Assembly (NCBI GenBank): GCA_032622095.1
Contig: CP136063.1
Location: forward strand, 204,589,934-204,653,933
Length of the DNA: 64,000 nucleotides
DNA from: Siphonodentalium dalli
Lineage: Eukaryota; Mollusca; Scaphopoda; Gadilida; Siphonodentaliidae
Reading direction: 5' to 3'
The notes under the pieces are model-generated. The model saw only the letters and a program-made list of their open reading frames with translations, did not search any database and was not told the DNA's origin. Below are positions 1-12,616 of this stretch, piece by piece (the stretch's first letter is position 1; each line of letters opens with the position of its first letter). Made by a program: the position numbers and the translations under genes.

Positions 1-2350
1 AACTATATATCGATCGAATATACGTGTCTCAAAGTTATTATCGGGGCGGAAATGCCCTTAACAACAATTTTTTCAATCCCATCATTTTATAGACAAAAGA
101 CAACCTAAATCGGTTGAACAAGGAGAGGTGTTAACAATTAAAGTGCAAGATAACTAGTTGTGACTGGTATGCAAAAATTAGGCATTTCGATTACACCCTT
201 TTACGACCGAGTAGCATCATATCGCACGTTCCTAACTTGATTTTCACGTGCCACAAATGTACATTTTTATATTTCCACAGCCAATATTGCTACTTGTGCT
301 AACAAATATTTATTAAAATGGTCAAATGCCACAGTCAATATATGAGCTGCATTAGATCATCCTACAAATAGTCCTTGAATGTCGAAATGTTTGACAGTTC
401 CGCTTGTTTGTTATCTTAACTTGCACTTTAACTATCACAAGTAACCATGAAAAACCCCCACACTCTTTTCTTAATGGTAGTCTTTTATATTTTTAAACTA
501 TATAGTTTACAATGTGCTAGAATTTATCAAAAATACGACAAATTGTATCTTGTTTTAGTGGAAATAAGTCACATGATAGCATGTTCCAGAAAATAACACA
601 ATATAACACAGTATAAACAGTATACACCTTATACACTATCATACACCTCTACCAGCCTGAGAAAAAAAATTAGAATATCGGAATTGTCCGGTATAAGAGA
701 AGAATCGAACGCATTCTGAGAGGTGCCACCCAGCACCGAACATGAAACTGTAAATTCTATGAATTCGGTAGGCCATATTGCCGATTTGCTTAGATTAATC
801 GACTGGCGGATTTCAGCGTCAACTTGTTTAATAATCGAGTCGACGCCGATTAGTCAAATAATTGTTTCAACACTAGTCAGAAACCATATATGCCTTGTGT
901 AACAACAGTGAACTACTTGAAAAAGATCGATTGAACTTGAGAAGGATTGGTTTTGCAACAAATAGGTACTGACAGTATCATTATTATTATGACACATAGT
1001 TGTCAGCAGCTTTTGAGATAAACTACATGTAGGTCACTGCGGATGGTCAGTTGAGCTCTTGATCTGCATGACAGGTGTTACACATGTGGTAATCAAAGTG
1101 TAATTACATGGAGTAATAACTGGATTTCCTTATAATCTTATATATAGCCATCAACGTTTTCCGAGTTTTTATGAAAAACATGGGCGCCAATGACCATCTT
1201 CGATTTTATCCTTCCCATGATTCAATAATTTGGTATACCCTACTTGTCCAATCGTTAATAAGCTTCATATGGATCTTCGGGATAACAACAAGATGGGAGT
1301 AGTGTAGTTTTTCCGAATTTAGTTAAAAAACGTGCCACTGACAGCGATTTTGGATGTTACTATTAGCATTACTAAACCCTTTAGCACAGACCACAGTCCA
1401 CGTCACTCATCCGATCATCACCAAACTTCATATTTATCTTGATATTGATCTATTAGATGAGAGCTATCAAATATTTTTTGAATTTCATAGGAAAAAATGG
1501 TCGCCAGCGGCCATATTGCATTTACGTTATAGGTTATCGCGTCATGTCGAAATATAGTATTACTTAGAAATTTCAGCTTTCCAGATTCATAATTGCTCCA
1601 TTGACTGTAACAGATGAAATTATCCCTCTCTTCGGATAGAGTGTCACTGAAACTTTATTTTGTCAGACTGCCTGTAGTCACTGATTATATGTGGAAATAA
1701 TCTGTAATAAGATGTAGCACTGTTTTATTTTATATTTACATGTAGTGCTGTTTTTTATACAACAATTCCATCAAGGCTTCTCAACGGTACGCAGTACCGG
1801 TACCGCCGGTACTCGGGCATTTTTGCGGTACCGGTACTGGTGTGCAGTACCGGCGGTATACTCGGTACTGTGGTTGCATATATGCACATTCGTAGATCAG
1901 CAGGCTGTTTGGCAAAATACAGTAGTATCAAGTTTCGCTCTTTAAACTACACGCGATGTACATCGATCGTGATTGTATTCATGGTGCGAGAGGTCGGTCT
2001 CGGAAGGGTGGGTCCTGGTTTTATGTGTCTATTATAACTCTTCAATGGTTAAATTCCAATTTTTTGAAAGCACGGCATTGTGATATTGTTTTAATCTTGT
2101 GATTGGAACTTGGGATTGCAACTTATGTTTTTGCCTTTATTATTGCCCAGTTATGGCAATTATACACTAAACCCAGTTACAATTTCTTATCATTTATTCA
2201 CCAACAACCCCACCCACAAGTATGGCCCCACACGTTTTGATTAATCACACACACACGTACCCGTTCACATGTCGTTTGCAAATAAGGTCGACCATTTTGA
2301 ATTTAAATGGGACTCATGGAACCTTCAGTTATATAATCAAATCGGGAACG
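1..2350. repeat. Giant inverted repeat, outer left arm (A)
   Basis: This stretch is the reverse complement of about 13580-15918. Reading inward from position 1 and from position 15918, the first ~220 bp differ only by one 3-bp indel and about three substitutions, so the arms are close to 98% identical there. Homology runs to at least position 2350 with little net length change. The arm begins at the window edge, so its true outer end is unknown. A 67-codon ORF (1354-1557) is mirrored in the other arm, but this reflects recent duplication and is not evidence of coding. Confidence 0.93.
1190..1540. repeat. Internal repeat unit of the giant palindrome, copy 1
   Basis: The segment holds the pattern 'gatcatcaccaaacttcat', then 'gatnttc.gataac.ac.agatggga', then a 'ggccgcca/gccat' type box. 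A diverged direct copy is at about 2600-2885, and the mirror of this copy is near 14370-14720. It appears to be an old tandem-like unit inside the arm. No coding function is supported. Confidence 0.55.
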
Positions 2351-2354
2351 AATA

Positions 2355-3555
2355 TCCACGAACCGTGCACAATGTAATTTGCTGAAAAGACATGATAGTT
2401 CATATTTGGTATAGGAACTCGTGGAGAGAAATTGTTGCCTAACTTGACTCATTATTGTTTAGATTTAAAATGGCCGACCGCGCGACTTTGCAAATACATT
2501 TATTCTGATTGAATATTGTGAAGTGAAAACCACCGATGTGTGTCGCGTTACGGAACACTTTCTATCAGTTGATATTGAATTTTACTATTTTTATGGCTAA
2601 ATAATTTGGTTGATCCTACAGACGACATCCCTTGTCCGATCGTCACCAGACTCCACAATGATCTTCTGGATAACCAGGATGAGAGTAATCTAATTTTTCC
2701 GAATTTCGTTAAAAAACATGACCACAGGCATGACTGAATTCTTTAGCACCTGTACAGAACACATCCTCATCTGATAGTCACCAAACTTCATATTGATCTT
2801 CGGGGTGACCACTAGATGGGAGCTATCGAATGCTTTGAATTTCTTTGGAAAACATTGTCGCCAGCAGTCATCTTCTATATTGGTTTTTATATACATGTAT
2901 ATCTCTTCATGCGGATAGCCAGTATTACTTAGGTAGTTTCAACTTTCCGCATTCCTGTCATCATTTGAAATATAAAAATTTACCTGATACATGTAGTCCA
3001 ATGAAAATTAACAAGCGTCCATAAATTAAATTTACCTATGATCCTATTATTCCTCACAATCACATGCACCCTTCAAAATTTTGTTTCGTCGTATCTATTT
3101 TGAATGACCCCCATGGTAATATTGATATAGATACATTTGTCAAACATTTCTTTGTACAATATACAGGTATATAGTTTGTAACTAAATCTAGAAATATATA
3201 ATACTAGCTGATGTACTCGACTTCGTTCGGGCTATTTAGGGATTTCTTTGTGATCGCCGCCATCTGGGCAGTGCCCGGTATATACAGCGTCTGGACAAAC
3301 TATTGTTCAATTGGTGCAGAAATATGCCTATATCCCACGTGAAATTGGACGAAATGGGCGAGGTCAAGTTGACACGTTAAATACCAAATCCGAGTCGAAT
3401 CGGTCGAGCAGTGTTCGAGTCTATATAATTATATAACACACATAGATACATGCATTCATACACACATGCATACAGATATTCCAAAATGTATAATAGATAG
3501 CTACAATAATTCTATGATAAATAGTTCACGGGCGACCTGATGCATGCATCTTAGT
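2355..3555. other. Left-arm-only segment of the giant palindrome
   Basis: About 1.2 kb is present between palindrome blocks A and B on the left but absent from the right arm, where only about 60 bp (13520-13578) sits at that place. It contains a second copy of the internal repeat unit (about 2600-2885) and a relative of the 620-bp tandem repeat (3203-3505). I see no gene. It may be an insertion in the left arm or a deletion from the right. Confidence 0.6.
3203..3505 (-). repeat. Diverged copy of the 51-57 kb repeat family
   Basis: The start 'actagctgatgtactcga' followed by 'cttcgttcgggc' and the end 'tattccaaaatgtataatag' match the two ends of the unit at 56668-57272 ('actagaaggtgacccgactt' ... 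'cttccaaaatatataataga'). The middle is shorter and diverged, with only one 'aggtcaagttgac' left. It lies on one arm of the giant palindrome only. Confidence 0.6.
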
Positions 3556-3981
3556 TTTACAGTGGTATGCATATTTTGCGAACAGTTGGCCACTGCATGT
3601 CAACGAAGTATCTGCTCAGTTGCTCGGGGTGCTAATTTCCCATTTACCGCGTGACGTTCTGTGTAATTTATACGCTTCGTTCGGCTTCATTATCAAAATT
3701 GATGTTTAAATTTCGCATTATTCATGTAGAATGCAAGAATGTTGAGTTTATATCTCTGTTCCTGTTATACCGAAGAGTCACGTGTTACTCGGAACATGTT
3801 TCTGGTCCGTTCCTGTTACTCGGAATATAAATCCCACCTCATGTTTGTTTTGATATTTCATCTCTCTCATTCATCACATATTGATTACAGGCAATTCACC
3901 CTAGGCGAATTCGTTTAGTGTTCAACATGCACATATATAATGTTCTTCTGTTGGTGCACAGAGGCAAAGATGTCATCTCTG
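3556..3981. repeat. Giant inverted repeat, left arm block B
   Basis: This is the reverse complement of about 13085-13510, for example 'gcgaacagttggccactgca' against 'tgcagtggccaactgttcgc'. It ends abruptly at 'gatgtcatct', where the inner 3.1 kb element begins. In the right arm this point is continuous (near 13088-13105). Confidence 0.88.
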
Positions 3982-5265
3982 TAATTGTGGCCATTAAATT
4001 TGATCGAGAAATTGCGGATGTTGCGTCGCACACAAGTGACAATTCGACGAATTACTGTCGAGACAATTGAGTAATCATGGGCAGAGGAGTGCTCCAACGA
4101 TTACAGGACACCGAGCTTGGTGCAGCTGTTCGAGTGAACCCAGTGAATGACGGTGCGTGTTTTCAATTTGGATATACTGTTTGTAAAGAAATACTACTTT
4201 GAACAGGATTATTCTCCATTTCTATTTGATCACAATACCGGAGTGTTTCACATCACTTTAACCAAATGCCCACTGAGTACATATTTGCCATTGAAATTAC
4301 ACTAATAATTTTTAGCACTAATAACCATTACAGCGGCATCGTGTATATATTGTGTGATAAAAAGAATCATATTCGATATGACATCTACATGAGACGAGCG
4401 TGATCAAAATTCCAGGACAAAAATTGCTCCTGGTTGTCATGGCAACCACTTGAATACATATATCAAATTCCTCGGAAAAAAAACAGAGATGCCATAGCAT
4501 AGCTAGCAGCAACTTCATTTATCCCACCTTGTTGCATTTGGAAAAGTAAATTCGTGATAACTACAAATAGATCCGACAGTACAGAGCAGCCCATATATCT
4601 GATCAGTTCAGTACACGCGGAGCGATATGGAAATCAGTCTCTCAATTTGCAACTTCAATTCGTCACTTTCACCAATTGTCAACTAACTGAGATAATGCCT
4701 TTTGTTTGCCCTAAAGCGTTGAACAAAGCACGTCGATATTGAGAGAGGAACTATTTCGTCTGGCGTCAGGTCACGGGTAAAACTTTCGTCCGAACCGGTC
4801 GACAATTATTTTGCGCACCCACCCTCCCACCCCAATATTTCTGCTTCAGTTTTGGGATGAGGTACCCCTTGTGCTAACAGCTATGCTTAGTGTGTTTCAG
4901 GAATAGATATGGGATCGTAGACCAGGATCCCATGGTTGGCGCTTCTTGGGTGGTGCCAAAAAAATGGGTCTTCACTATATAATAACAAGAAAGCTGAAGG
5001 TCCATAAATATGTTTTCGACTACCAGTTGCTTCAGTGATTAATAAAAGGTAGTCATTAAGGCAAATCTGTGTTGTTATTAATAACAACCCGGTGGGATAA
5101 CCAATGATATTCACTAAAAAAATCACAATTGATTTACCACTGACAATTAACTTGTTTACAACAAGTCATTCCAATTTGTTCACCACAAAACGTCGATCAT
5201 TCCGATTAACGGTGTGATTGCTATTGCACTGAATTCAAGATGGCCACAAAAAATTATAATAAATG

Positions 5266-5365
5266 NNNNNNNNNNNNNNNNNNNNNNNNNNNNNNNNNNN
5301 NNNNNNNNNNNNNNNNNNNNNNNNNNNNNNNNNNNNNNNNNNNNNNNNNNNNNNNNNNNNNNNNN
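5266..5365. other. Assembly gap of 100 N
   Basis: There are exactly 100 N, a size often used for gaps of unknown length. The gap falls at the end of the left half of the inner palindrome and next to a (GAT)n tract, which is where assemblers tend to break. Confidence 0.98.
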
Positions 5366-5506
5366 GATGACGGCGCTAAGGATGATTATGATGATGAAGA
5401 TGACGACGACGACGACGATGATGATGGCAATGCGGATGATGATGATGATTATTACGACGAAGACGACGATGATAATGATGATGATGTTGATGATGACGAT
5501 GATATA

Positions 5507-5537
<31 letters not shown>

Positions 5538-5710
5538 CGACGAAGAACACGACGAATGAGACTTACGACCTCGACCGCCAAACGCAACGGCCATACTAAC
5601 ATTGTGTACATAGCTCTGTATATACGTTTTTCACTCTGTATTGCATACAAATTATGATTGAGTGAAATAAAGCAATTCAATTCATTCAATTCAATTCGAT
5701 AATATATTTC
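5366..5710 (+). mobile_element. LINE 3' end fragment with GAT-rich tract
   Basis: A tract of GAT/GAC triplets (5366-5550) is followed by a UTR-like stretch and a tail 'gtgaaataaagcaattcaat' with ATTCA repeats up to about 5700. LINE copy 2 ends with the same kind of pentamer tail (39029-39052), and LINE copy 1 has GAT-rich DNA in its ORF2 and 3' UTR. I infer a 5'-truncated LINE copy inside the loop of the palindrome. The ORFs over the GAT tract are low-complexity artefacts. Confidence 0.5.
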
Positions 5711-7063
5711 CATGACAGTCAAGTAGCCACAAATCCAACAAATTCATCCCCGATGCGTTATATCATACTATATGAACACCAAAGCGTTCGTTTTTGAATC
5801 TTCGGGTGGTTTCTATGGACGAAACGACGGTTTTGCATTTATTATAAATTTTTTGTGGCCATCTTGAATTCAGTGCAATAGCAATCACACAATAGCAAGT
5901 TGTCAGTGGTAAACAATTGTGATTTTTTTAGTGAATATCATTGGTTATCCCACCGGGTTGTTATTAATAGCAACACAGGTTTGCCTTAATGACTACCTTT
6001 TATTAATCACTGAAGCAACTGGTAGTCGAAAACATATTTATGGACCTTCAGCTTTCTTGTTATTAGTGAAGACCCATTTGTTTGGCACCACCCAAGAAGC
6101 GCCAACCATGGGATCCTGGTCTACGATCCCATATCTATTCCTGAAACACACTAAGCATAGCTGTTAGCACAAGGGGTACCTCATCCCAAAACTGAAGCAG
6201 AAATATTGGGTGGGAGGGTGGGTGCGCAAAATAATTGTCGACCGGTTCGGACGAAAATTTTACCCGTGACCTGACCCCAGACGAAATAGTTCCTCTCTCA
6301 ATATCGACGTGCTTTGTTCAATGCTTTAGGGCAAACAAAGGCATTATCTCAGTTAGTTGACAATTGGTGAAAGTGAGGAATTGAAGTTGCAAATTGAGAG
6401 ACTGATTTCCATATCGCTCTGCGTGTACTGAACTGATCAGATATATGGGCTGCTCTGTACTGTCGGATCTATTTGTAGTTATCACGAATTTACTTTTCCA
6501 AATGCAACTAGGCGGGATAAATGATTTGCTGCTAGCTATGCTATGGCATCTCTGTTTTTTTCCGAGGAATTTGATATATGTATTCAAGTGGTTGCCATGA
6601 CAACCAGGAGCAATTATTGTCCTGGAATTTTGATCACGCTCGTCTCATGTACATGTCATATCGAATATGATTCTTTTATCACACAATATATATACACGAT
6701 GCCGCTGTAATGGTTATTAGTGCTAAAAATTATTTGTGTAATTTCAATGGCAAATATGTACTCAGTGGGCATTTGGTTAAAGTGATGTGAAACACTCCGG
6801 TATGGTGATCAAATAGAAATGGAGAATAATCCTGTTCAAAGTAGTATTTCTTTACAAAGAGTATATCCAAATTGACAAAACGCATCGTCATTCACTGGGT
6901 TCACTCCAACAGCTGCACCAAGCTCGGTGTTCTGTAATCGTTGGAGCACTCCTCTGCCCATGATTACTCAATTGTCTCGACAGTAATTCGTCGAATTGTC
7001 ACTTGTGTGCGACGCAACATCCGCAATTTCTCGATCAAATTTAATGGCCTCAATTACAGAGAT

Positions 7064-8875
7064 AGTGGAGGGCCTAGCTGCACCAATCGTTCACTTTGTG
7101 ATAGAAGCATGAAACTTTCAGGGTTTTGTCTGTATGTGGTGTACATTACCCAGTTAGCGGGTTCCAACTTGTAATGACCTCCTTGACCTTTTATTTGACC
7201 TTGACCTTCTAAAGTAACAGTTTTTCATGGTAGTCGCCTTAAATCTCTGAAATAACCTATATTTATATCGGAATACAGGCGAAAACTTGTGGGAACATTG
7301 TGAACATAATATACTTTATTCTGAATCTAATTATTTTTTAAATAATCCAAGATGGCTGCCCAAAATGGCCACCAAAATTCAGATATTGTTTTTTCACTAT
7401 TTTTGAATAAAATTGAAAAAAATATGGGTAAATAATACATAATTATCGTCTTTTTTTTTGCATTGTTTATTGGTGTAAATCTTTAGCCTACCATATAAAA
7501 TCTTTTTCTGGTATGTGAGTAATTTCTAGAATTAGTTTAATCAAAGGTACCAAAGAGACAGTGTTAAAACGTCCTGTACATTATTGGTGACATGAAATGA
7601 GCTCCAGCTATAGTCTGGTCGATAAAATGTTTGACCTTGAAGAAATTTGGACTAAGTTGGTTTGTATACCATTTTTGAAGAGGAATATATCCTCTATAAC
7701 ATATCCAAAATCCGCTAAAATCCGCTTTGAGCATTTTTTTGTAATTCAAGATGGCGTCCAAGATGGCTGCCACTTCTGTTAAGTTAGTTTGATGCAAATA
7801 TAGTGAGAAAATCTTGTTATATATAGACATGTAATCATTTTTGTGCAAAAATTAGAATTCCTCGTCCAAGATGGCAGCCAAAATGGCGGCCGGAAGTGAA
7901 TTTTTTTGTACGTATTTTACTAGTATCTTTAAGATAAGTTTCTGCTGTTTGGAACTGATTGAGAATTTTTACTTTATTTTGTATTTAGTATGTTAACTGA
8001 CAGTCGAAGCAATGGAATATGCCATTCAATGGGTCCCAACCCCCTTCCGATCACTCAAAAATTCGATTTTACAGAACGCCGTATAAGATATCACAAAATA
8101 TCACCATTGGGATTCTAGTCATATTTCATCAAGAAATTCTTTCTATTGTTTATGGATATTCCAACTCAAATGTAGCAAATTGCCACTTTGGCTCAAAATG
8201 GCTGCCAAAATGGCGACCAATATATGAAAAATGGTAAATGTTGTCCCAGCGTACCATGAAACTATTTACAAGTTGTGGTTGACGCACGCAATTGACTATT
8301 CTGTCTTATATACATTGAATACTAACATTGCTGATGCATACTGGTTAATTGTTACTATTTTAACCACTGAAATCACTAAAGAAACTTGACATCAAAATAA
8401 GCAAAACATCACTTATCAGGTTTGATTTGTTTGAACCATTTTTTAAAAGTGAAATGGAACTCTATCTTTGGTATCAAATGTGTTTATTGTTTTGATATGT
8501 GCTAACTTGTCATACTCAGTACAGGTGTTTTAGACAATATGGATTAAGATGCTTTCAAATTGGCAACCAAATTTGGTACAATGTTGATTTGTCACATATA
8601 TTCCGAACATTATTCTATGCTGTTCCGAAAAGGTAGCAGATTGTGACTCACTTGGTTATTAAACATGCTACTTAGTTAACTAAATGTTCTATTCTGGTTG
8701 TCCCAGTACCTTAAGAGGCATGAAAAGTTAATTTTAAGGGATGCAGTATGGATTTTGCCGAAAAGTTCTTTTTGGATTCTGTCCATGTTTTTTTTAACTG
8801 AAATGGGAAGAACGTTGAAACATGAACTGAGAGGGATCATAGTATGTGGCTACTCTGGCCCATTAGAATCAACAT
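7064..8875. repeat. Giant inverted repeat, left arm block C
   Basis: 7064-7107 matches 13038-13090 in reverse complement. About 7990-8875 matches 10757-11645, for example 'gacaaccagaat' near 10930 against 'attctggttgtcccagtacc' at 8690. Between 7110 and 7990 the two arms are diverged and only motifs such as 'caagatggcgtccaagatgg' are shared. That stretch also has 'acatatccaaaatccgc', which recurs in the foldback element at 33988-36175. Several 'aagatggc[tg]gcca' motifs are present. No gene is seen. Confidence 0.8.
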
Positions 8876-9660
8876 TGATCAACGTAATACAGTGTGTATG
8901 TCTGTTGACTGTATGGCAATAGGTGAGTATTTATACGGGGAGTTATTGTATTCATGAATGATGTGAATAGTTATTCAATGTGTGACTATATGGTTATGTA
9001 TGGGGTGTCCACTTTGAGATGTATATAAGGAGTAAATTATGGTCATGTGTGATGTGAACATGTATACAGGGTGTGGCTGTCGGGTGGTGTATGTGTATAT
9101 CGAGATTAGCTACATTGTCCATCTTTGTGTTGTGTATGTATATATGGAGAGACTATGTGATCATGGGTGTGATGTACAGGTGTAAATTGGTGGCTGTATT
9201 GTCATGGGTGGGTGTATATGCATACACGCGTTGGCTGTATGGTAACGGATGGGTTGTATGGATAAATAGGGAGTGGTTGTATGGTTATGGGCAATGTATA
9301 TATGTGTACATGGAATGACTGCACGGTCAATGTTGTTGAAGTGTATATGCATACCTGGAGTACAGTTTGATTGTCACTGGCGTGCTTGTGTACATATATA
9401 TTAACATCATGGTCATGGTGGTATGTATATGTTTATCTGCTGTGGTCGTATTGTCATTGGTGTGTGTACGGGTATACAGTGAATAGCTGAATGCTCATGG
9501 ATGGGTGTGTAAGAATACAGCGAGTGGCTGAATTGTCATGGTTGAGCTGTATTTGCAAGTCTGAGGTGTACGAATGTCCGTGTGCGGGGTATATGTATAT
9601 ATAGAAGGATTGTATGGTAATTAGTGAGGTATATATATACATGGAGTGACTATGGTAATG
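8876..9660. repeat. Loop of giant palindrome: degenerate minisatellite, part 1
   Basis: Degenerate units of roughly 60 bp repeat the theme 'gtgtatatgtatat...gagtgactgtatggtcatgggtg'. The short ORFs here (for example 9073-9318) follow the repeat and are not genes. Confidence 0.7.
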
Positions 9661-10140
9661 GGTTAACCAATACAAACAACCAACCAATACAGGTAAGTAT
9701 AGGCTAACAAATACATGTAAGTGGGTGTCTGACAAGGTCACACATCTGTCCGGGTCAACGAAAATCACACCTAGCCCTCCCAAATGACAATAACAAGTCA
9801 GAAGGGAGCACTGTCTGACGGACCATAAGGACTTTCAGTTTTGTCAACATAAGTATAGTGAAAGAAATAATGGCTTACATCCTATTCGTCATGTAACTCC
9901 CCACACAATGAAGGTGGTACATAAACATATGGATGTCAAAAGAAAGGGGAGGATGTCTGCTTGGCATATTACAGACTATGCGAGGCTTAATATATGATGA
10001 CCAAGGTCCCAATTTCTCGAAGACAAATTGAACCCCGATCTAATGACATGAATGTTGAGGTGAAAGCTGGTGGGTCCTGGAGCGTTTTAATGGAATTTTG
10101 AAAATAGTTTTAGAACGCACCCCACAAAAACAAGATTTTA
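9661..10140. repeat. Loop segment homologous to 48340-48780
   Basis: 'aatgaaggtggtacataaac' and 'agaaaggggaggatgtctgc' here match the reverse complement of the 48480-48540 region. The match continues through 'gtctgacaaggt' and the 'tagttttagaacg' end. Both copies lie next to minisatellite arrays. Confidence 0.8.
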
Positions 10141-10620
10141 TTTTTGGCTTGGGTGCATATGTATATCTTGAGTGGCTATATGGCCATTGGTATCGCACAT
10201 ATATATACAGGGAGTGACTTTATGACCACTGGTGAGGCAAATATGTATACAAGAAGTGATGTATGATCATGAATGTGGCAAAAATGTATACCGGGAGTGA
10301 CTATTATTGTCATCGTTGGGGTGTATATGTATGTCTTGAGTGCTCATATGGCAAATATATACATACACATGGAGCGACTGTATGACCAATGGTGATGAGG
10401 TGGATAAGTATACAAGATGTGTGTATGAGTATATCTGGTGTGCCTGCATGTTTACTCACGGCTAAATGGCCATGTGTTGGGTGTATGGGCATATCCATGT
10501 GTGGCTGTTTAGTAGTGGGTGAGGTGTATGTGTATAAAGTGAGTGACATATGTTCATATGTGTGGTTTTCATGTATATATGGAGTGACTGCATAGTAATG
10601 TGTGAGTCACACTGGTGTAC
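10141..10620. repeat. Loop of giant palindrome: degenerate minisatellite, part 2
   Basis: The same kind of unit as at 8876-9660 resumes ('gagtgacttta', 'gtgtatatgtatgtcttgag' and similar). From 10621 to 10756 the sequence is unique, with no gene visible. Confidence 0.65.
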
Positions 10621-10756
10621 CTTTGGGTGACTATCGATTTCCTATCGCTTAACTCAAGGATATGTTAACCGATAGAGAGATCATATCAGAGTGTTCTCCA
10701 ACTTAATGGCGTTTGGTATGCAATACGAAGGAAATGGTTTTCATAAGTTAATAAAG

Positions 10757-11645
10757 TTTGATGCTAGTGGGCCAGAGTAGCCACATAATATGATCCATCT
10801 CAATTCGGTTTCAACGTTCCGCCCATTTCCGTTCAAAAACACAGACAGAATCCCAAAAGAATTTTTCGGCAAAAATCCACACCGCATCCCTTAAAATGAT
10901 TTGTCATGCCTCATAATGTACTGGGACAACCAGAATTTAATATTTAGTTGTCACTTGATTAAGTAGCATGTTTAATAACCAAGTGAGTCACAATTTGCAA
11001 CCTTTTCGGAACAGCTTAGAATAATGTTCGGAAAAAATGTGACAAATAAACTTTTTACCAAATTTGGTTGCCATCTTGAGTAATTTTGACTAAAATAACT
11101 CAGTGTCACACATATACAATAATACAAAGCACATTTGATACCAAGGATAGTTATATTTTACTTGAAAAAATGGTGCAAACCTGAAAAGTTATTTTTTGCC
11201 GATTTTTATGCCAAGTTTGTGATAAAAAAAGTCCCATAATTCTGGTAATTTCAGTGGTTAAAATAGTAAAAATTAATCAAGGTGCATCAGATATGTTAGT
11301 ATTCAATATATATAAGAAAGAATAGTCAATTTTGTTGATCCATCACAACTTATAGGCGGTTGCATGGCACGCTGGTGCAATATTTACAATTTTTCATATT
11401 TTTTTGGCCGCCATTGTGGCAGCCATTTTTAGCCAAAGTGACAATTTTGGTACCATTGAGTTGGAATATCCATAAGCAATAGAATGCATCACTTACATCT
11501 CACAGTTCTTCCAATTTCTAGATGAAATATGACTATAATCCCAATGGTGATTTTTGTGTGAAATGTTATACCGCGTTCTGTAAAATCGAATTTTGAATGA
11601 CCATTTTTTCAACACCAAGTGCGCGATGCAATGGTGACCCCAGGG
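10757..11645. repeat. Giant inverted repeat, right arm block C
   Basis: This is the reverse complement of about 7990-8875, with more divergence than block A. The anchors are 'gggccagagtagccacataa' against 'tatgtggctactctggccca', and the 'caatggtgatttttgtgtg' region near 11545 against about 8100. Confidence 0.85.
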
Positions 11646-11911
11646 ATTTAAAGAAAAAATACCATTTATTTCAATTTCGTTGGCCATTTGGAATATTTTG
11701 GTGGCCATCTTGGACGTTGCCTAACAAAATTAGCGTCATTAAATGGACAAATATATGAGGAACAGCAGGAAATAAATTCCAATGCCATAGCGCAAACATT
11801 TTGTCTACAATCCGCGTATAACTAGAGATAGGTTAATAACGCGAAATTCGGCGTCCCGATCCGGTTCCATTCCAGATTTTTACCAGTTCCACTCATCAGA
11901 AAGGTGGAACT
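11646..11911. other. Diverged part of the right arm
   Basis: This stretch is only loosely alignable to 7700-7990. It includes a short hairpin 'ccagttccac...gtggaactgg' at 11882-11911. No gene is seen. Confidence 0.4.
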
Positions 11912-12190
11912 GGCTAGGGGCCGGGTTACGTAGCGTTTTTTCCGAAGACCCATAACTCCGAAGGTCCGATTCTCCGAAGGTCAGATTGTCCGACGCCCCG
12001 ATTCTCCGAAAGCCCATAACTCGGAAGTCCCTATTCTCCGAAATCCCATAACTCCGAAAGCCCATAACTCCGAAGGCCTATAACTCCGAACGCCCATAAC
12101 TCCGAAGGTCTATAACTCCGAATGGCCGATTCTCCGAAGGTCCGATTCTCCGAAGATCATGTTTTATCGCTTATTAAATAGTGTACAGTC

Positions 12191-12466
12191 CAGTGGCGGG
12201 GTCAATGGGGCCCTAGGGAAGACCGCCCCCAAAAAACATGTCAAATGTCATGTAAACGTCAGGAAATCCCTCCTAGGCATTCAAATATTCACAGTGTTCC
12301 TGCCCAGGGGAGCCCCCGGACCAACGATTGGGGGCGACCCCTCCCATGTATGCGCTCCCCAAATCAGGCCTTCGTGATATGCTTTCGGCATATCATATGC
12401 ATGATATATCCCCCACATATGCTAATTAATGTGCACCCCTAAATGGGAACCCTGGCTCCGCCACTG
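12191..12466 (+). mobile_element. MITE with CAGTGGCGG ends, copy 1
   Basis: The element starts CAGTGGCGGGG and ends CTCCGCCACTG, giving 276 bp. CAGTGGCG-type ends are common in hAT-like non-autonomous elements. The flanks (gtacagtc and gtgtgcaa) do not give a clean target duplication. Internal sequence ('catgtcaaatgtcatgtaaa') matches copy 2 in reverse. Confidence 0.6.
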
Positions 12467-12616
12467 GTGTGCAACGGGTATATTATAACGAAACGCTGCA
12501 AGAATGTCAGAGTAGCCTAACATGCACAGGGCGACAAGTTATTCCCCGTTCACCCCTGTACATTTTACTCTGGCATCTCATGGGCCAACGTAACGTTATA
12601 GTATCTGGTGTATAGT

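Larger units (their letters stand above)
3982..7063. mobile_element. Inner palindromic (foldback) element in the left arm
   Basis: The left half 3982-5265 is the reverse complement of the right half about 5837-7062. The ends read 'ctgtaattgtggcc' and 'ggcctcaattacag'. The right arm of the giant palindrome keeps the uninterrupted site ('atctt' + 'agtggaggg' in reverse complement), so this is an insertion. Arms are about 1.25 kb, and the left one has about 60 extra bp near 5140-5210. The loop holds an assembly gap, a GAT-rich tract and a LINE 3' end. No transposase ORF is visible. A further single copy of part of an arm is at about 63381-63490. Confidence 0.82.

Noticed and set aside
1354-1557. 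67-codon ORF conserved at 14350-14553
   Set aside because: The conservation is due to the two arms of the palindrome; the changes show no coding pattern that I can judge and there is no family match.
5180-5722. 180-codon ORF across the N gap, His and Ile rich
   Set aside because: It reads through 100 N and the reverse of a GAT microsatellite.
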